This document shows positions 56,914-64,000 of a stretch of 64,000 nucleotides of DNA, in pieces. The position numbers and the translations under genes are program-made. Source of the DNA: HK1 sp965215295 (GTDB taxonomy: Bacteria > Pseudomonadota > Gammaproteobacteria > HK1); contig OZ244045.1 of NCBI GenBank assembly GCA_965215295.1, forward strand, positions 3,348,001 through 3,412,000, written 5' to 3'. The notes beneath the pieces were generated by a model that was given only the letters and a program-made list of their open reading frames with translations, did not search any database and was not told where the DNA came from. Positions within the stretch are counted from its first letter, which is position 1. Each line of letters opens with the position of its first letter.

Positions 56914-58134
56914 ATGCTGGTCTTCCCCGAAATCCAGATATCCGAGGGCAAGGTGGTCACGCGGGCCTCGCCCGCCGCCCGCAACATCGTCCACTCCCTC
57001 GCGCCCGCGGAGGCGATCCGCAAGTTCGAGGCCCAGGGCGCGGAACGGCTGCACCTCCTCGACGTGGACGCCGCTCTCGGGAAGGATGCCGCGAACGACG
57101 CGCTCATCCGCGAGCTCATCGCCTCGACCCACATTCCGGTGCAGGTCGCCGGGGGCATGAGGACGCTGCACCACATCGAGGCGTGGTTCGAGGCGGGCGC
57201 GGCCCACGTGGTGCTCGGGACGCTCGCCATCACCAACCAGCAGTTGCTGGCCGAGGCATGCGCCCGGTATCCGGGCGCGATCCTCGCCAACATCGCGACC
57301 AGGGACGGCTACGTGATGATCGACGGCTGGCACACGCAGACCGCGTACCGGCCGCAGGACATCGTGTACGACCTCCAGATGGCGGGGGTCGCGGGCATCA
57401 TCCACTTCGACATCAACCGGTTCGAAGGCGAGGCCTCGACGGCGCTCGCCCTGACGATGGAGATGAAGCAGGACGTCGTCATTCCGGTGTACTCCAGCGG
57501 CACCGTGCACAGCCTCGACGACATGGCCCGGCTGCGCTATCTGCCGAACATCCACGGCGTCATCATCGGCGAGGCGCTGATCACCGAGCGGTTCAGCCTC
57601 CAGGAGGCGCTCCACGTCGCGGCGCAGAGGGAGACCAGCCCGGAGCCGGGGGTGGAGACGTCGGTGTCGGAACGCGGCATCCAGCGTCCGGTGAAGGTCT
57701 ATCTGGCCTCCTACGGCTTCTCTCCCGCCGTACGCTGGTGGAACCAGGACCTGCGCCAGGCCGTGACCGACGACAATCCGTATGTCGAGATGCTGATCCC
57801 CCAGGAAGACCTCGACATCGATCCCGCCACCCTGACCTCGCGCGAGCTGCAGGCCGCGTACGAGCGGGCGGTGGACGATGCGGACGCGGTCGTGGTGGTG
57901 CTCGACGGCATCGAGTTCGAGGCATGGACCGGGTTCGAGTGCGGCTACGCCCGCGCCCGCGGCAAGTACCTGCTCGGTATCGCCACCAGCGACCCGAACG
58001 AGGCGCGCACGCCCTTCGAGGTGATGTGCGACGACGTGATCGTCATCGATCCGCACGAGGACCGCATGGTCACCTTCGCGTCGATCGCGAAACAGATGAA
58101 TGCGCGACTGCTGATGGATCGCGCCGACCGGTGA
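56914..58134 (+). CDS. HisA-like barrel fused to a nucleoside 2-deoxyribosyltransferase-like domain
   Basis: 406 residues in two parts. Residues 1 to about 235 are a HisA/HisF-type (beta/alpha)8 barrel (EGKVVTRASPA, GAERLHLLDVDAALG, IPVQVAGGMRTLHHIEAWFE, AAHVVLGTLAI, IPVYSSGTVHSLDD). Both catalytic acids of true HisA seem to be replaced: position 8 is Gln (PEIQIS for P-A-I-D-L) and the second Asp site is Ala128 (NIATRDG). Residues about 252-406 are a deoxyribosyltransferase-like fold (KVYLASYGFSPAVRWWNQDL, ADAVVVVLDGIEFEAWTGFE with the likely catalytic Glu, then CGYARARGKYLLGIATSD). It follows dctM by 17 bp, so it is probably linked to the imported substrate. Confidence 0.83.
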   Translation: MLVFPEIQISEGKVVTRASPAARNIVHSLAPAEAIRKFEAQGAERLHLLDVDAALGKDAANDALIRELIASTHIPVQVAGGMRTLHHIEAWFEAGAAHVVLGTLAITNQQLLAEACARYPGAILANIATRDGYVMIDGWHTQTAYRPQDIVYDLQMAGVAGIIHFDINRFEGEASTALALTMEMKQDVVIPVYSSGTVHSLDDMARLRYLPNIHGVIIGEALITERFSLQEALHVAAQRETSPEPGVETSVSERGIQRPVKVYLASYGFSPAVRWWNQDLRQAVTDDNPYVEMLIPQEDLDIDPATLTSRELQAAYERAVDDADAVVVVLDGIEFEAWTGFECGYARARGKYLLGIATSDPNEARTPFEVMCDDVIVIDPHEDRMVTFASIAKQMNARLLMDRADR

Positions 58135-58154
58135 ACGGCGCCGAACTGCTCGTC
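58126..58154 (+). repeat. 29-bp copy of the ThDP-enzyme gene start
   Basis: gaccg-g-tgaacggcgccg and the following aactgctcgtc match 59284-59312 at 28 of 29 positions. The second site contains the start codon and first codons (MNGAELLV) of the ThDP enzyme; here it straddles the stop of the upstream gene. It looks like a scar left when the LLM gene came to lie between the two. Confidence 0.88.
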
Positions 58155-58243
58155 ATACCGGGCGCCGTTCGCGGTGCTCCCGCCGGTCCTCCCCGAGTCC
58201 TCCCCCGTCCGTTCGCCCGCAGCCATCCCGCGAGATCGAAGCG

Positions 58244-59188
58244 ATGAAGATCGGGTTCTGCCTGCCGCACGAGACCGACGCGATGGGCGGGGACACCGCG
58301 ACCGGGGCGGACGTCATGCGGTTCGCCCGCCGGGCCGAGGAGATCGGGTTCGACTCTCTGTGGCTGGTGGACCACTTCTGCTACGCCGCCGCGGAAGAGG
58401 CGGAGGTGCTCGGGGCGAGCGCGCCGCCGGAGCTCGCCGGCCGCACCTACGGCGCCTGGGAGTGCATGGTCACCGCGGGGGCGCTCGCCCGGGAGACGCG
58501 CCGGGTGGAGATCGGGACCTTGGTGGTGAACACCGGGTACCGCAACCCCGCTCTGCTTGCCCGAATGGCCGACACCATCGACGAGCTGAGCGAAGGACGC
58601 CTCATCCTGGGACTCGGCGCCGGTGACTTCGAATCCGAGCACGTCGCCTTCGGCTACCCGTGGGAGCGACGCGTCGGCCGGTTCGAAGAGGCGCTGCGGA
58701 TCATTCGGCCGCTGCTGTGCGGGGAGAAGGTGACCTTCGAGGGGGAGTTCTACACCACGAGGGAAGCCGAGAACGTCCCCAAGGGTCCGCGGGCATCCGG
58801 CCCGCCGATCATGATCGGCGTCCTCGGAAGCGGCCCCCGGATGAGGCGTCTGGTCGCGCAGCACGCGGACCAGTGGAACTGCTGGCTCGCGTCCGGCGAC
58901 AGCCACGCCGGGGGCTACGTCGGAATTCGCGACGCGATGCTCGCGGGATGCGAGAAGCACGGGAGGGACCCCGCGTCTCTGGAATTGAACGTCACGGTGC
59001 GGGTGTGTCCGCCGGGCGGGCGGCCGGTGTCGAAGGACATGAAGCCTCTGGCCGGCTCGCCGGCGCAAATCGCGGAGCAGCTTCTGGAGTTCGAGGCGCT
59101 CGGCGTCAACCACGTCACGGTGTGGCCGCACCCGAACACGTACGAGAGCCTGGAGGTGCTCGGTGAGGTGCTCCAGGCGCTTCGCTGA
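58244..59188 (+). CDS. LLM-class flavin-dependent oxidoreductase (second)
   Basis: A 314-residue luciferase-like flavoprotein with MKIGFCLPHE, EIGFDSLWLVDHF, RRVEIGTLVVNTGYRNPALL, LSEGRLILGLGAGDFESEHV and PPIMIGVLGSGPRMRRLVA. It resembles F420-dependent glucose-6-phosphate dehydrogenase/methylene-H4MPT reductase-like members rather than the 5778 gene, from which it is clearly divergent. It lies between the HisA-like fusion and the ThDP enzyme on the same strand. The reaction is unknown. Confidence 0.93.
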   Translation: MKIGFCLPHETDAMGGDTATGADVMRFARRAEEIGFDSLWLVDHFCYAAAEEAEVLGASAPPELAGRTYGAWECMVTAGALARETRRVEIGTLVVNTGYRNPALLARMADTIDELSEGRLILGLGAGDFESEHVAFGYPWERRVGRFEEALRIIRPLLCGEKVTFEGEFYTTREAENVPKGPRASGPPIMIGVLGSGPRMRRLVAQHADQWNCWLASGDSHAGGYVGIRDAMLAGCEKHGRDPASLELNVTVRVCPPGGRPVSKDMKPLAGSPAQIAEQLLEFEALGVNHVTVWPHPNTYESLEVLGEVLQALR

Positions 59189-59288
59189 CCGCCGGCCCCG
59201 ACGGTTGCCGGTCGTCTCGCTTCGAATTCGCCCGCGTGCCTGTCGCATGCACCGCCGCGGTGTAGGCGCGAAAGGAGTGTGCTGACCG

Positions 59289-60947
59289 ATGAACGGCGCC
59301 GAACTGCTCGTCGACACCCTCGTACAAGCCGGCGTGCGACGTGTCTTCAGCCTGTCCGGCAACCAGATCATGCCGGTCTACGATGCGTGCATCGATGCCG
59401 AAATCTCCATCGTGCACGTCCGCCACGAAAGCGCGGCGGTGCACATGGCCGACGCTTGGGCACAGGTCACCGGCGAGGTCGGCGTCGCGCTGGTAACGGC
59501 CGGACCGGGATTCGGCAACGCGTTGTCCGCGCTCTTCTCGGCGCGGCACTCCGAGAGTCCGGTCCTCCTGCTGAGCGGCGACTCCCCCGTCGGCGCCGAT
59601 GGAGACGGGGCGTTCCAGGAGATGCCGCAGGTCGAGATCACGCGCCCCATCGTCAAGACGGCGCGGCGTCCCGGCCGCGTCGAGCGGCTCGGACACGACA
59701 CCGCCGCGGCCATCGCCTGCGCGCGCTCCGGGCGTCCCGGTCCGGTGCACGTCGCGTTGCCGTTCGACGTGCTCCAGGCCCCGGCCGGCGATGCGTGCCG
59801 GGTTCGGACGACAGAGTTCGATCGCCGGCCGCGCGCGCTTGCGAGACCGGTCGCCGACGACATCGCCCACCGGATTGCGCGAGCGAAGCGGCCTCTCGTG
59901 CTGACCGGTCCGTGCATGAACCGAAGCCGCAACGGCGCCCGCATCGAAGCGTTCGAGGCCGCGCTCGATGTCCCCGTGGTCGCGATGGAGAGCCCGCGCG
60001 GGCTGCGCGATCCGGCACTCGGTACGTTCTCCGACGTGTTTGCGGCGTCCGACCTGGTGGTGATGCTCGGCAAGGCGATCGACTTCGCGGTGGGATTCGT
60101 GCGGCCTCCGGCCATGGACGCCGCCGCCGGGCTGGTGGTCATCGATCCGGAACCCGGCATGATCGACCGCGCGCACCGCATTGCGGGCGATCGGATCGCG
60201 GTGTCGGCCTGCGCGGACCCGGACCTCGCGGCGGACGCGATTGCCGCGGCGGGGTCCACGACCACGGCCTCGTCTCCCGGGACCTCGTCTCCCGGGACCA
60301 CGGACCGCTCGTGGCGCGACGAAGTCGCCGGCGCCATCGCGAGCCGCACGGTCGCCGCCGAAGCCGGCGCCCGCATCCACCCTCGCGCCGTCTGCGAAGC
60401 GGTACAGCACGTTCTGGACGCCGCCGAAGAGCCCGTCCTCGTCCTGGACGGCGGCGAGTTCGGGCAGTGGTCGCAAGCGCTGTGCGACGCTCCCACCCGC
60501 ATCATCAATGGACTGTCCGGCACCATCGGCGGCGGGTTGTGCCACGCCCTCGCCGCGAAGCTCGCGCGGCCGAACGCCACGGTCATCGCGATGATGGGGG
60601 ACGGGACGGCCGGGTTCCATTTCACCGAGTTCGACACCGCGGTTCGCGAGCAGGCTCCGTTCGTGGCCGTGATCGGCAACGACTTCCGCTGGAACGCCGA
60701 GCACCAGATCCAGCTCCGGGACTATGGCCCGGACCGCCTGATCGGCTGCGACCTCGCGCCGAGCGCCCGCTACGATCTGGCCGCGGCCGGGTTCGGATGC
60801 CATGGCGAGCACGTCACCGAGGCCACCGGACTCGAAGCGGCCCTGGCCCGCGCCTTGGCGAGCGGCCGTCCGGCATGTGTAAACGTGGAGATCGACGGAG
60901 TGGCGGCGCCGACGTTCTCTCGAAAGGCACAGCCCGCGGACCATTGA
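59289..60947 (+). CDS. Thiamine diphosphate-dependent enzyme, acetolactate synthase-like
   Basis: A 552-residue ThDP enzyme of the POX/AHAS family. The Pyr domain with the activating Glu is VHVRHESAAVHMADAWAQVT, then TAGPGFGNALSALFSARHSE. A central domain and the PP domain with the Mg-ThDP motif follow (GDGTAGFHFTEFDTAVREQA, then FVAVIGNDFRWNAEHQIQ). The SPVLLLSGDSP and FQEMPQVEITRPIVK blocks are as in AHAS-like decarboxylases. An Ala/Ser/Thr-rich repeat (SSPGTSSPGTTD) interrupts the linker before the PP domain. The substrate is probably a 2-oxoacid; true acetolactate synthesis is not implied. Confidence 0.9.
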   Translation: MNGAELLVDTLVQAGVRRVFSLSGNQIMPVYDACIDAEISIVHVRHESAAVHMADAWAQVTGEVGVALVTAGPGFGNALSALFSARHSESPVLLLSGDSPVGADGDGAFQEMPQVEITRPIVKTARRPGRVERLGHDTAAAIACARSGRPGPVHVALPFDVLQAPAGDACRVRTTEFDRRPRALARPVADDIAHRIARAKRPLVLTGPCMNRSRNGARIEAFEAALDVPVVAMESPRGLRDPALGTFSDVFAASDLVVMLGKAIDFAVGFVRPPAMDAAAGLVVIDPEPGMIDRAHRIAGDRIAVSACADPDLAADAIAAAGSTTTASSPGTSSPGTTDRSWRDEVAGAIASRTVAAEAGARIHPRAVCEAVQHVLDAAEEPVLVLDGGEFGQWSQALCDAPTRIINGLSGTIGGGLCHALAAKLARPNATVIAMMGDGTAGFHFTEFDTAVREQAPFVAVIGNDFRWNAEHQIQLRDYGPDRLIGCDLAPSARYDLAAAGFGCHGEHVTEATGLEAALARALASGRPACVNVEIDGVAAPTFSRKAQPADH

Positions 60948-60967
60948 GGGAATGGCTGCGCCCGGAC

Positions 60968-61036
60968 CTCCATGAGCATCTCGAATCCGCCGTAGATGAG
61001 GCGCTTGCCGTCGAACGGCATGGGGTTCTCGTCGAG
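60968..61036 (-). pseudogene. Fossil of a DUF1428 (YbaA-like) gene, C-terminal fragment
   Basis: The minus strand reads LDENPMPFDGKRLIYGGFEM, the highly characteristic C-terminal signature of the DUF1428 family. It then runs on without the usual stop, and no upstream family sequence is visible. Only about 23 codons survive, in the 212-bp gap between the ThDP gene and the unknown gene. Confidence 0.65.
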
Positions 61037-61159
61037 AGCCACGGTGAGTACGCGCCTCGACCCCGACCGTTGGAAGCTTGCCGGTGTTCTCCCGTCCGTT
61101 CCGGTAAAAGGATGGCGTACACTTGTCAGCAGCCATGTCGAAAAATCCTGGGGCCTCAA

Positions 61160-62617
61160 ATGACGAAGGAAGACTCGAAAGGCACCTTGGTTGACGACTT
61201 GCTCAGCCGTACCGCCAGGACCGCCCAAGAAGGCGATCTCCGTGAGCTGAGAGAGATCATTACCGACGCCTTGAAGGCCAAGGCTCACCATGGGCTGGCC
61301 AGGTTGCCCGAGTTCCGGGAACATCTGGCGTCCCTGACGACACATGCCGCGGATCAGGATGACGAGCAGTTCGTTTTGGCCCTCGCCGAGCTGGGACGCC
61401 TGCATGCCTCGATCCGATCACAAGGGGAATGGGTCTCGGTGCTGGCAGCCCGATTGCTGTCCAGCCGTATCCCGGCATCCTTTCAACACGGCGATGGAGA
61501 TCAGCGCCATCATGCCGCCACTGTCGTCGTGGCATCCGGCGTTCCGTTGGACTCGGATATTCTCGCGAGGGCCGTGGCCGAAGAGGAGAAAGGCGAGAGG
61601 GCGCGCCGGGTGTGGGTCAATGTATTGCTCGAACGAGTGCCACTGTCCGAGCTCTTCGAGTGCCTGACGCGGGCGATCACGGAGACCGAGGGCATCTCGG
61701 GCGACAGTCGATCACTTCGCCTTCAGCGCATTCTGGAGGCACTCAACACTCAGTTCATTCAGGCGGACTTCCAGATCGACGAAGGTCTTTGCACTGGCTT
61801 CCGCCACTTCATCGCCAAGGCGTTTGCCAACACTCCACGCCCGCAGGAATACAGAACCTCGGCCATGGCGGTGGAGGAGCTGGTCAAGACCGCCATCCAG
61901 CTTATTCGCTTCAAGTTCAGGCTTGGCGCGGAACCGGACTTCTACGGAGCGGTGGCGCTCGCGGAATCATGGCTTCCGAGCGGCGGCTGGATACGGCTGA
62001 CAAGCACCAGCGCCAGCCTGAAACAGCTACGGCGAACCCTTCTCGAAGGGCTGTTGTTGCTGCTCGAACAAGGCAAACCCGATGATGAACTCCTGAAGGC
62101 GCATCGCGCCTTGTCGCCAAACGGGAGGTTCGCGCTGAAGGAGCTGAACGAGTCGGAGAAGTCGGCCCACAACCTGCCGCCCGAACTGCGAAGGTGGCTG
62201 GTTTCGAATGGCACCAAGGTACTGGTGGCGAAAAACGTCGAGCTGGACGAGAGCGACGACCTGTCGATCGCCATGGCCATGATCGTCGCGAGCGATCTCC
62301 GCCACCGGACGGAAGCGGGTGTCGACGCCATGCTTGATGATCTTCGATTCAAGGCGCCAATCCACGCCGACACCATCACGGGCGTGGTCGACTTGACCAG
62401 GCAATTGATCGACCGAGTGAGCTTTCTGGCGGACAGAAGGCAGCTACGGCTGTTCGGCTCGCCAGGCGAGGTGGTCGACTTCTCTCCTCACGCGTACCGC
62501 CTCCCCGACAACGTACCGCTCACGCGACGCGTTCAAGTCCGCTCCCCCGGCGTCGAGAAACACGGGCGGTCGGCGTCGAGGGTAGTGGTTCCTGCTCTCG
62601 TGGAGGCGTGTCACTGA
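61160..62617 (+). CDS. Hypothetical protein, helix-rich, 485 residues
   Basis: I do not recognise the family. The protein is soluble, acidic-to-neutral and dominated by amphipathic helices with many Leu/Ala/Glu repeats (ELREIITDALKAKAHHGLAR, LRRTLLEGLLLLLEQGKPDD, ITGVVDLTRQLIDRVSFLAD), reminiscent of HEAT/TPR-like helical repeats. The last 50 residues are basic and less ordered (LRLFGSPGEVVDFSPHAYRL). ATG 61160 begins a change to consistent coding bias; TACACT at 61118 could be a -10 element. It is convergent with an Hsp70-like gene 19 bp away, so the two may be partners. Confidence 0.8.
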   Translation: MTKEDSKGTLVDDLLSRTARTAQEGDLRELREIITDALKAKAHHGLARLPEFREHLASLTTHAADQDDEQFVLALAELGRLHASIRSQGEWVSVLAARLLSSRIPASFQHGDGDQRHHAATVVVASGVPLDSDILARAVAEEEKGERARRVWVNVLLERVPLSELFECLTRAITETEGISGDSRSLRLQRILEALNTQFIQADFQIDEGLCTGFRHFIAKAFANTPRPQEYRTSAMAVEELVKTAIQLIRFKFRLGAEPDFYGAVALAESWLPSGGWIRLTSTSASLKQLRRTLLEGLLLLLEQGKPDDELLKAHRALSPNGRFALKELNESEKSAHNLPPELRRWLVSNGTKVLVAKNVELDESDDLSIAMAMIVASDLRHRTEAGVDAMLDDLRFKAPIHADTITGVVDLTRQLIDRVSFLADRRQLRLFGSPGEVVDFSPHAYRLPDNVPLTRRVQVRSPGVEKHGRSASRVVVPALVEACH

Positions 62618-62636
62618 TGAGAAATGACGCTTTCCG

Positions 62637-64000
62637 TCATTGCCCGTCGCGAAAGCCGCCCGCTGTCCACTGCACATCGGACAAGTCTCCCCCGAATTTA
62701 TGCAACTCCCGATCTACGCCCAAATCAGTCTTTCCTGCGCCGTGGCAGGCACCACCGATGCAAACCGCAAGCTGCGGGTAGAAGCCGACAACATCCTCAC
62801 ACTCGTCTTCGAGCCAAGGTGGCGGCTGCGTCACCGGTATTGGTGTAACCACCGAGTTGCCGATCCGGACGGGCTGATTTCGGGCAAGTCTCGTCACCAT
62901 GCCGAGAGAGGCTCCGCCGCCCGTGAAAAACACTTCGAGATCGCGAAAGCTCAACCAGCTACTGTCTACTCTCGACAGTACCTTGTTGAACGCTTCCTGC
63001 ATCGCATCCCGTAGCCGAACCATTGCGGAGCAGGCCTCGAACTTGTCGAGTCGCGCTTCGGCCCTCCTGTCATTCACGAGTTGCCTCGTAACGGATCCCT
63101 TCCTGAACAGCTCCTCCTTGAGCAACCGAATGTCTCGCTGCAAATCAGCTCTGATAGCGCCGAGCCGCGGGTCGCTCTCCGTGACACCCGCTTGCCGCAG
63201 CAGATAGTCCATCAGGGCACTATCGACGTCATTCCCGGCAATTCGGACGGTGGCTACGGAATTCCGGATGCGGAACAGGCTCATTTGGTCTTCATGCTCG
63301 ACCCGAGCGAACATCGCGAAGTCGGTTGTTCCTGCACCTGCATCGATCACCATCATCAAGCGTCGCCGATGCCGTTCGGGCTCAACGTTCCGGATGCGAC
63401 CGGCGAAGGCGGCAACCGGCTCCGGCAGGATACTGCGCTCAACCACCAAGTGCTCCTGTGCCATGTTCGGTTCGGCGATCACTTTGCGCAGATCGTCCAG
63501 CGGAATGCCGCCGTCCCACTGGCCGGAGAAACGATCGGCCAGCGCCTGCCCAACCGTCGCGCACTCGGTCAGGATCTCCGTCGCCCACTCATCACGCTCG
63601 GGGTCGAAAACCGGCTTGGTGTAGTTGCGCGGGATGTTGCGGCCGCCTTCCCGATAGTCCTCCCGCAACGCCAGAAGCGCGCTGTCGGTCAGGAAGGCCA
63701 GATACAGCGTGACTACCTCTCTGCGACTGACCGGATGCCCGCCGGGGTTGTACGGGCTGGACACGGATTCCCGCAGGTCGGATATCGGGCCAACCGTCAG
63801 AATATCCTTGATGGACTGGAAGGCCTGGTGGTGTTCGGAGTCCACCGCCGCAGCGCGATTCACGGCTTCCTGCCCGAAGAAGACTCGCCCATCACGGGAG
63901 ATGAAGATCGTTGAATCGAGCACATAAGGGGAGGATGCGGGGGCCCCGGCGGCATGGCCGATCCTCAATGGCATGGGATCGTCGGAGTTCTTGTCCCACG
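62637..64000 (-). CDS. Hsp70-like actin-fold ATPase (5' end outside window)
   Basis: At least 454 residues of an Hsp70/DnaK-superfamily nucleotide-binding protein; the frame is open to base 64000, so the N-terminal phosphate-1 loop is off-window. Phosphate-2 motif MMVIDAGAGTTDFAMFAR and adenosine motif VFFTGGGASLGMVTRLA are present, with IFISRDGRVFFGQEAVNRAA near the N-terminus. There is no canonical DnaK substrate-binding domain: the protein ends about 80 residues after the adenosine motif. It is therefore a stand-alone ATPase of the divergent Hsp70-like group rather than a housekeeping chaperone. Convergent with the 485-residue unknown. Confidence 0.87.
   Translation of the reverse strand, partial: WDKNSDDPMPLRIGHAAGAPASSPYVLDSTIFISRDGRVFFGQEAVNRAAAVDSEHHQAFQSIKDILTVGPISDLRESVSSPYNPGGHPVSRREVVTLYLAFLTDSALLALREDYREGGRNIPRNYTKPVFDPERDEWATEILTECATVGQALADRFSGQWDGGIPLDDLRKVIAEPNMAQEHLVVERSILPEPVAAFAGRIRNVEPERHRRRLMMVIDAGAGTTDFAMFARVEHEDQMSLFRIRNSVATVRIAGNDVDSALMDYLLRQAGVTESDPRLGAIRADLQRDIRLLKEELFRKGSVTRQLVNDRRAEARLDKFEACSAMVRLRDAMQEAFNKVLSRVDSSWLSFRDLEVFFTGGGASLGMVTRLARNQPVRIGNSVVTPIPVTQPPPWLEDECEDVVGFYPQLAVCIGGACHGAGKTDLGVDRELHKFGGDLSDVQWTAGGFRDGQ

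Overview
The window is a GC-rich bacterial chromosome segment. Most genes have strongly G/C-ending third codon positions, and there are frequent 4-bp start/stop overlaps. The gene families present (spermidine/putrescine-type and branched-chain amino-acid ABC permeases, a complete TRAP transporter, MttB-like methyltransferase, hydantoinase/oxoprolinase pair, M81 peptidase, two LLM flavin oxidoreductases, kynureninase) fit a heterotrophic proteobacterium, most likely an alphaproteobacterium living on dissolved amino acids, methylamines and other small nitrogenous compounds. The taxon is an inference; no rRNA or tRNA gene was recognised.

Layout. 1-3220: two polyamine-type ABC permeases (the first cut by the window edge) and a MetE C-domain-like enzyme. 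3476-5392 (minus): NodI/NodJ-type ABC exporter. 5778-14884: catabolic block with an LLM oxidoreductase, M81 metallopeptidase, HyuA/HyuB and an MttB-family methyltransferase. 15191-34321: a defence and toxin-antitoxin island. It holds FitAB, a broken hsdR, hsdM, a HepT-type HEPN toxin, an MntA nucleotidyltransferase fused in frame to HsdS, vsr, and a tightly packed three-gene operon (dual-GHKL histidine-kinase-like ATPase, receiver-domain protein, DNA cytosine methyltransferase). It continues with a TIGR04255/HTH operon, HigBA, fragments of Rpn and RhuM family genes, and a full-length hsdR. 34363-39698: gamma-glutamyltransferase, NUDIX hydrolase, MOSC protein and an AAA/DUF4143 ATPase, separated by repeat-rich spacers. 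39884-44246: three tandem near-identical membrane protein genes of lower GC. 44427-49489: a complete Liv transporter on the minus strand. 49647-60947: VOC-cupin protein, kynureninase, a beta-hydroxyacid-type dehydrogenase, TRAP transporter, a HisA-like/deoxyribosyltransferase fusion, a second LLM oxidoreductase and a ThDP enzyme. 61160-64000: an unknown 485-residue protein convergent with an Hsp70-like ATPase that runs off the window.

Two things stand out. First, the antitoxin of a type VII toxin-antitoxin pair (GSx10DxD MntA, next to an Rx4HxY HepT toxin) is continuous with the specificity subunit of a type I restriction-modification system. This suggests the restriction complex itself may hold the toxin's antidote. 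Second, a Vsr/cytosine-methylase pair is linked to a two-component-like module made of an ATPase with two GHKL domains and a receiver protein with a large unknown C-terminal region. Base composition drops visibly through the HsdS target domains, vsr, methylase, receiver and ATPase genes, as expected of transferred DNA.

A third, genome-wide feature is recurrent tandem duplication of about 60-130 bp exactly at gene ends and starts: nodI/nodJ junction, M81 start, hyuB start (three copies, period 110), hyuB end, ggt start, and the spacer before the AAA gene. There are also short-period repeats inside the PotC-like and HyuA genes and a run of 26 G residues at 5619-5644.
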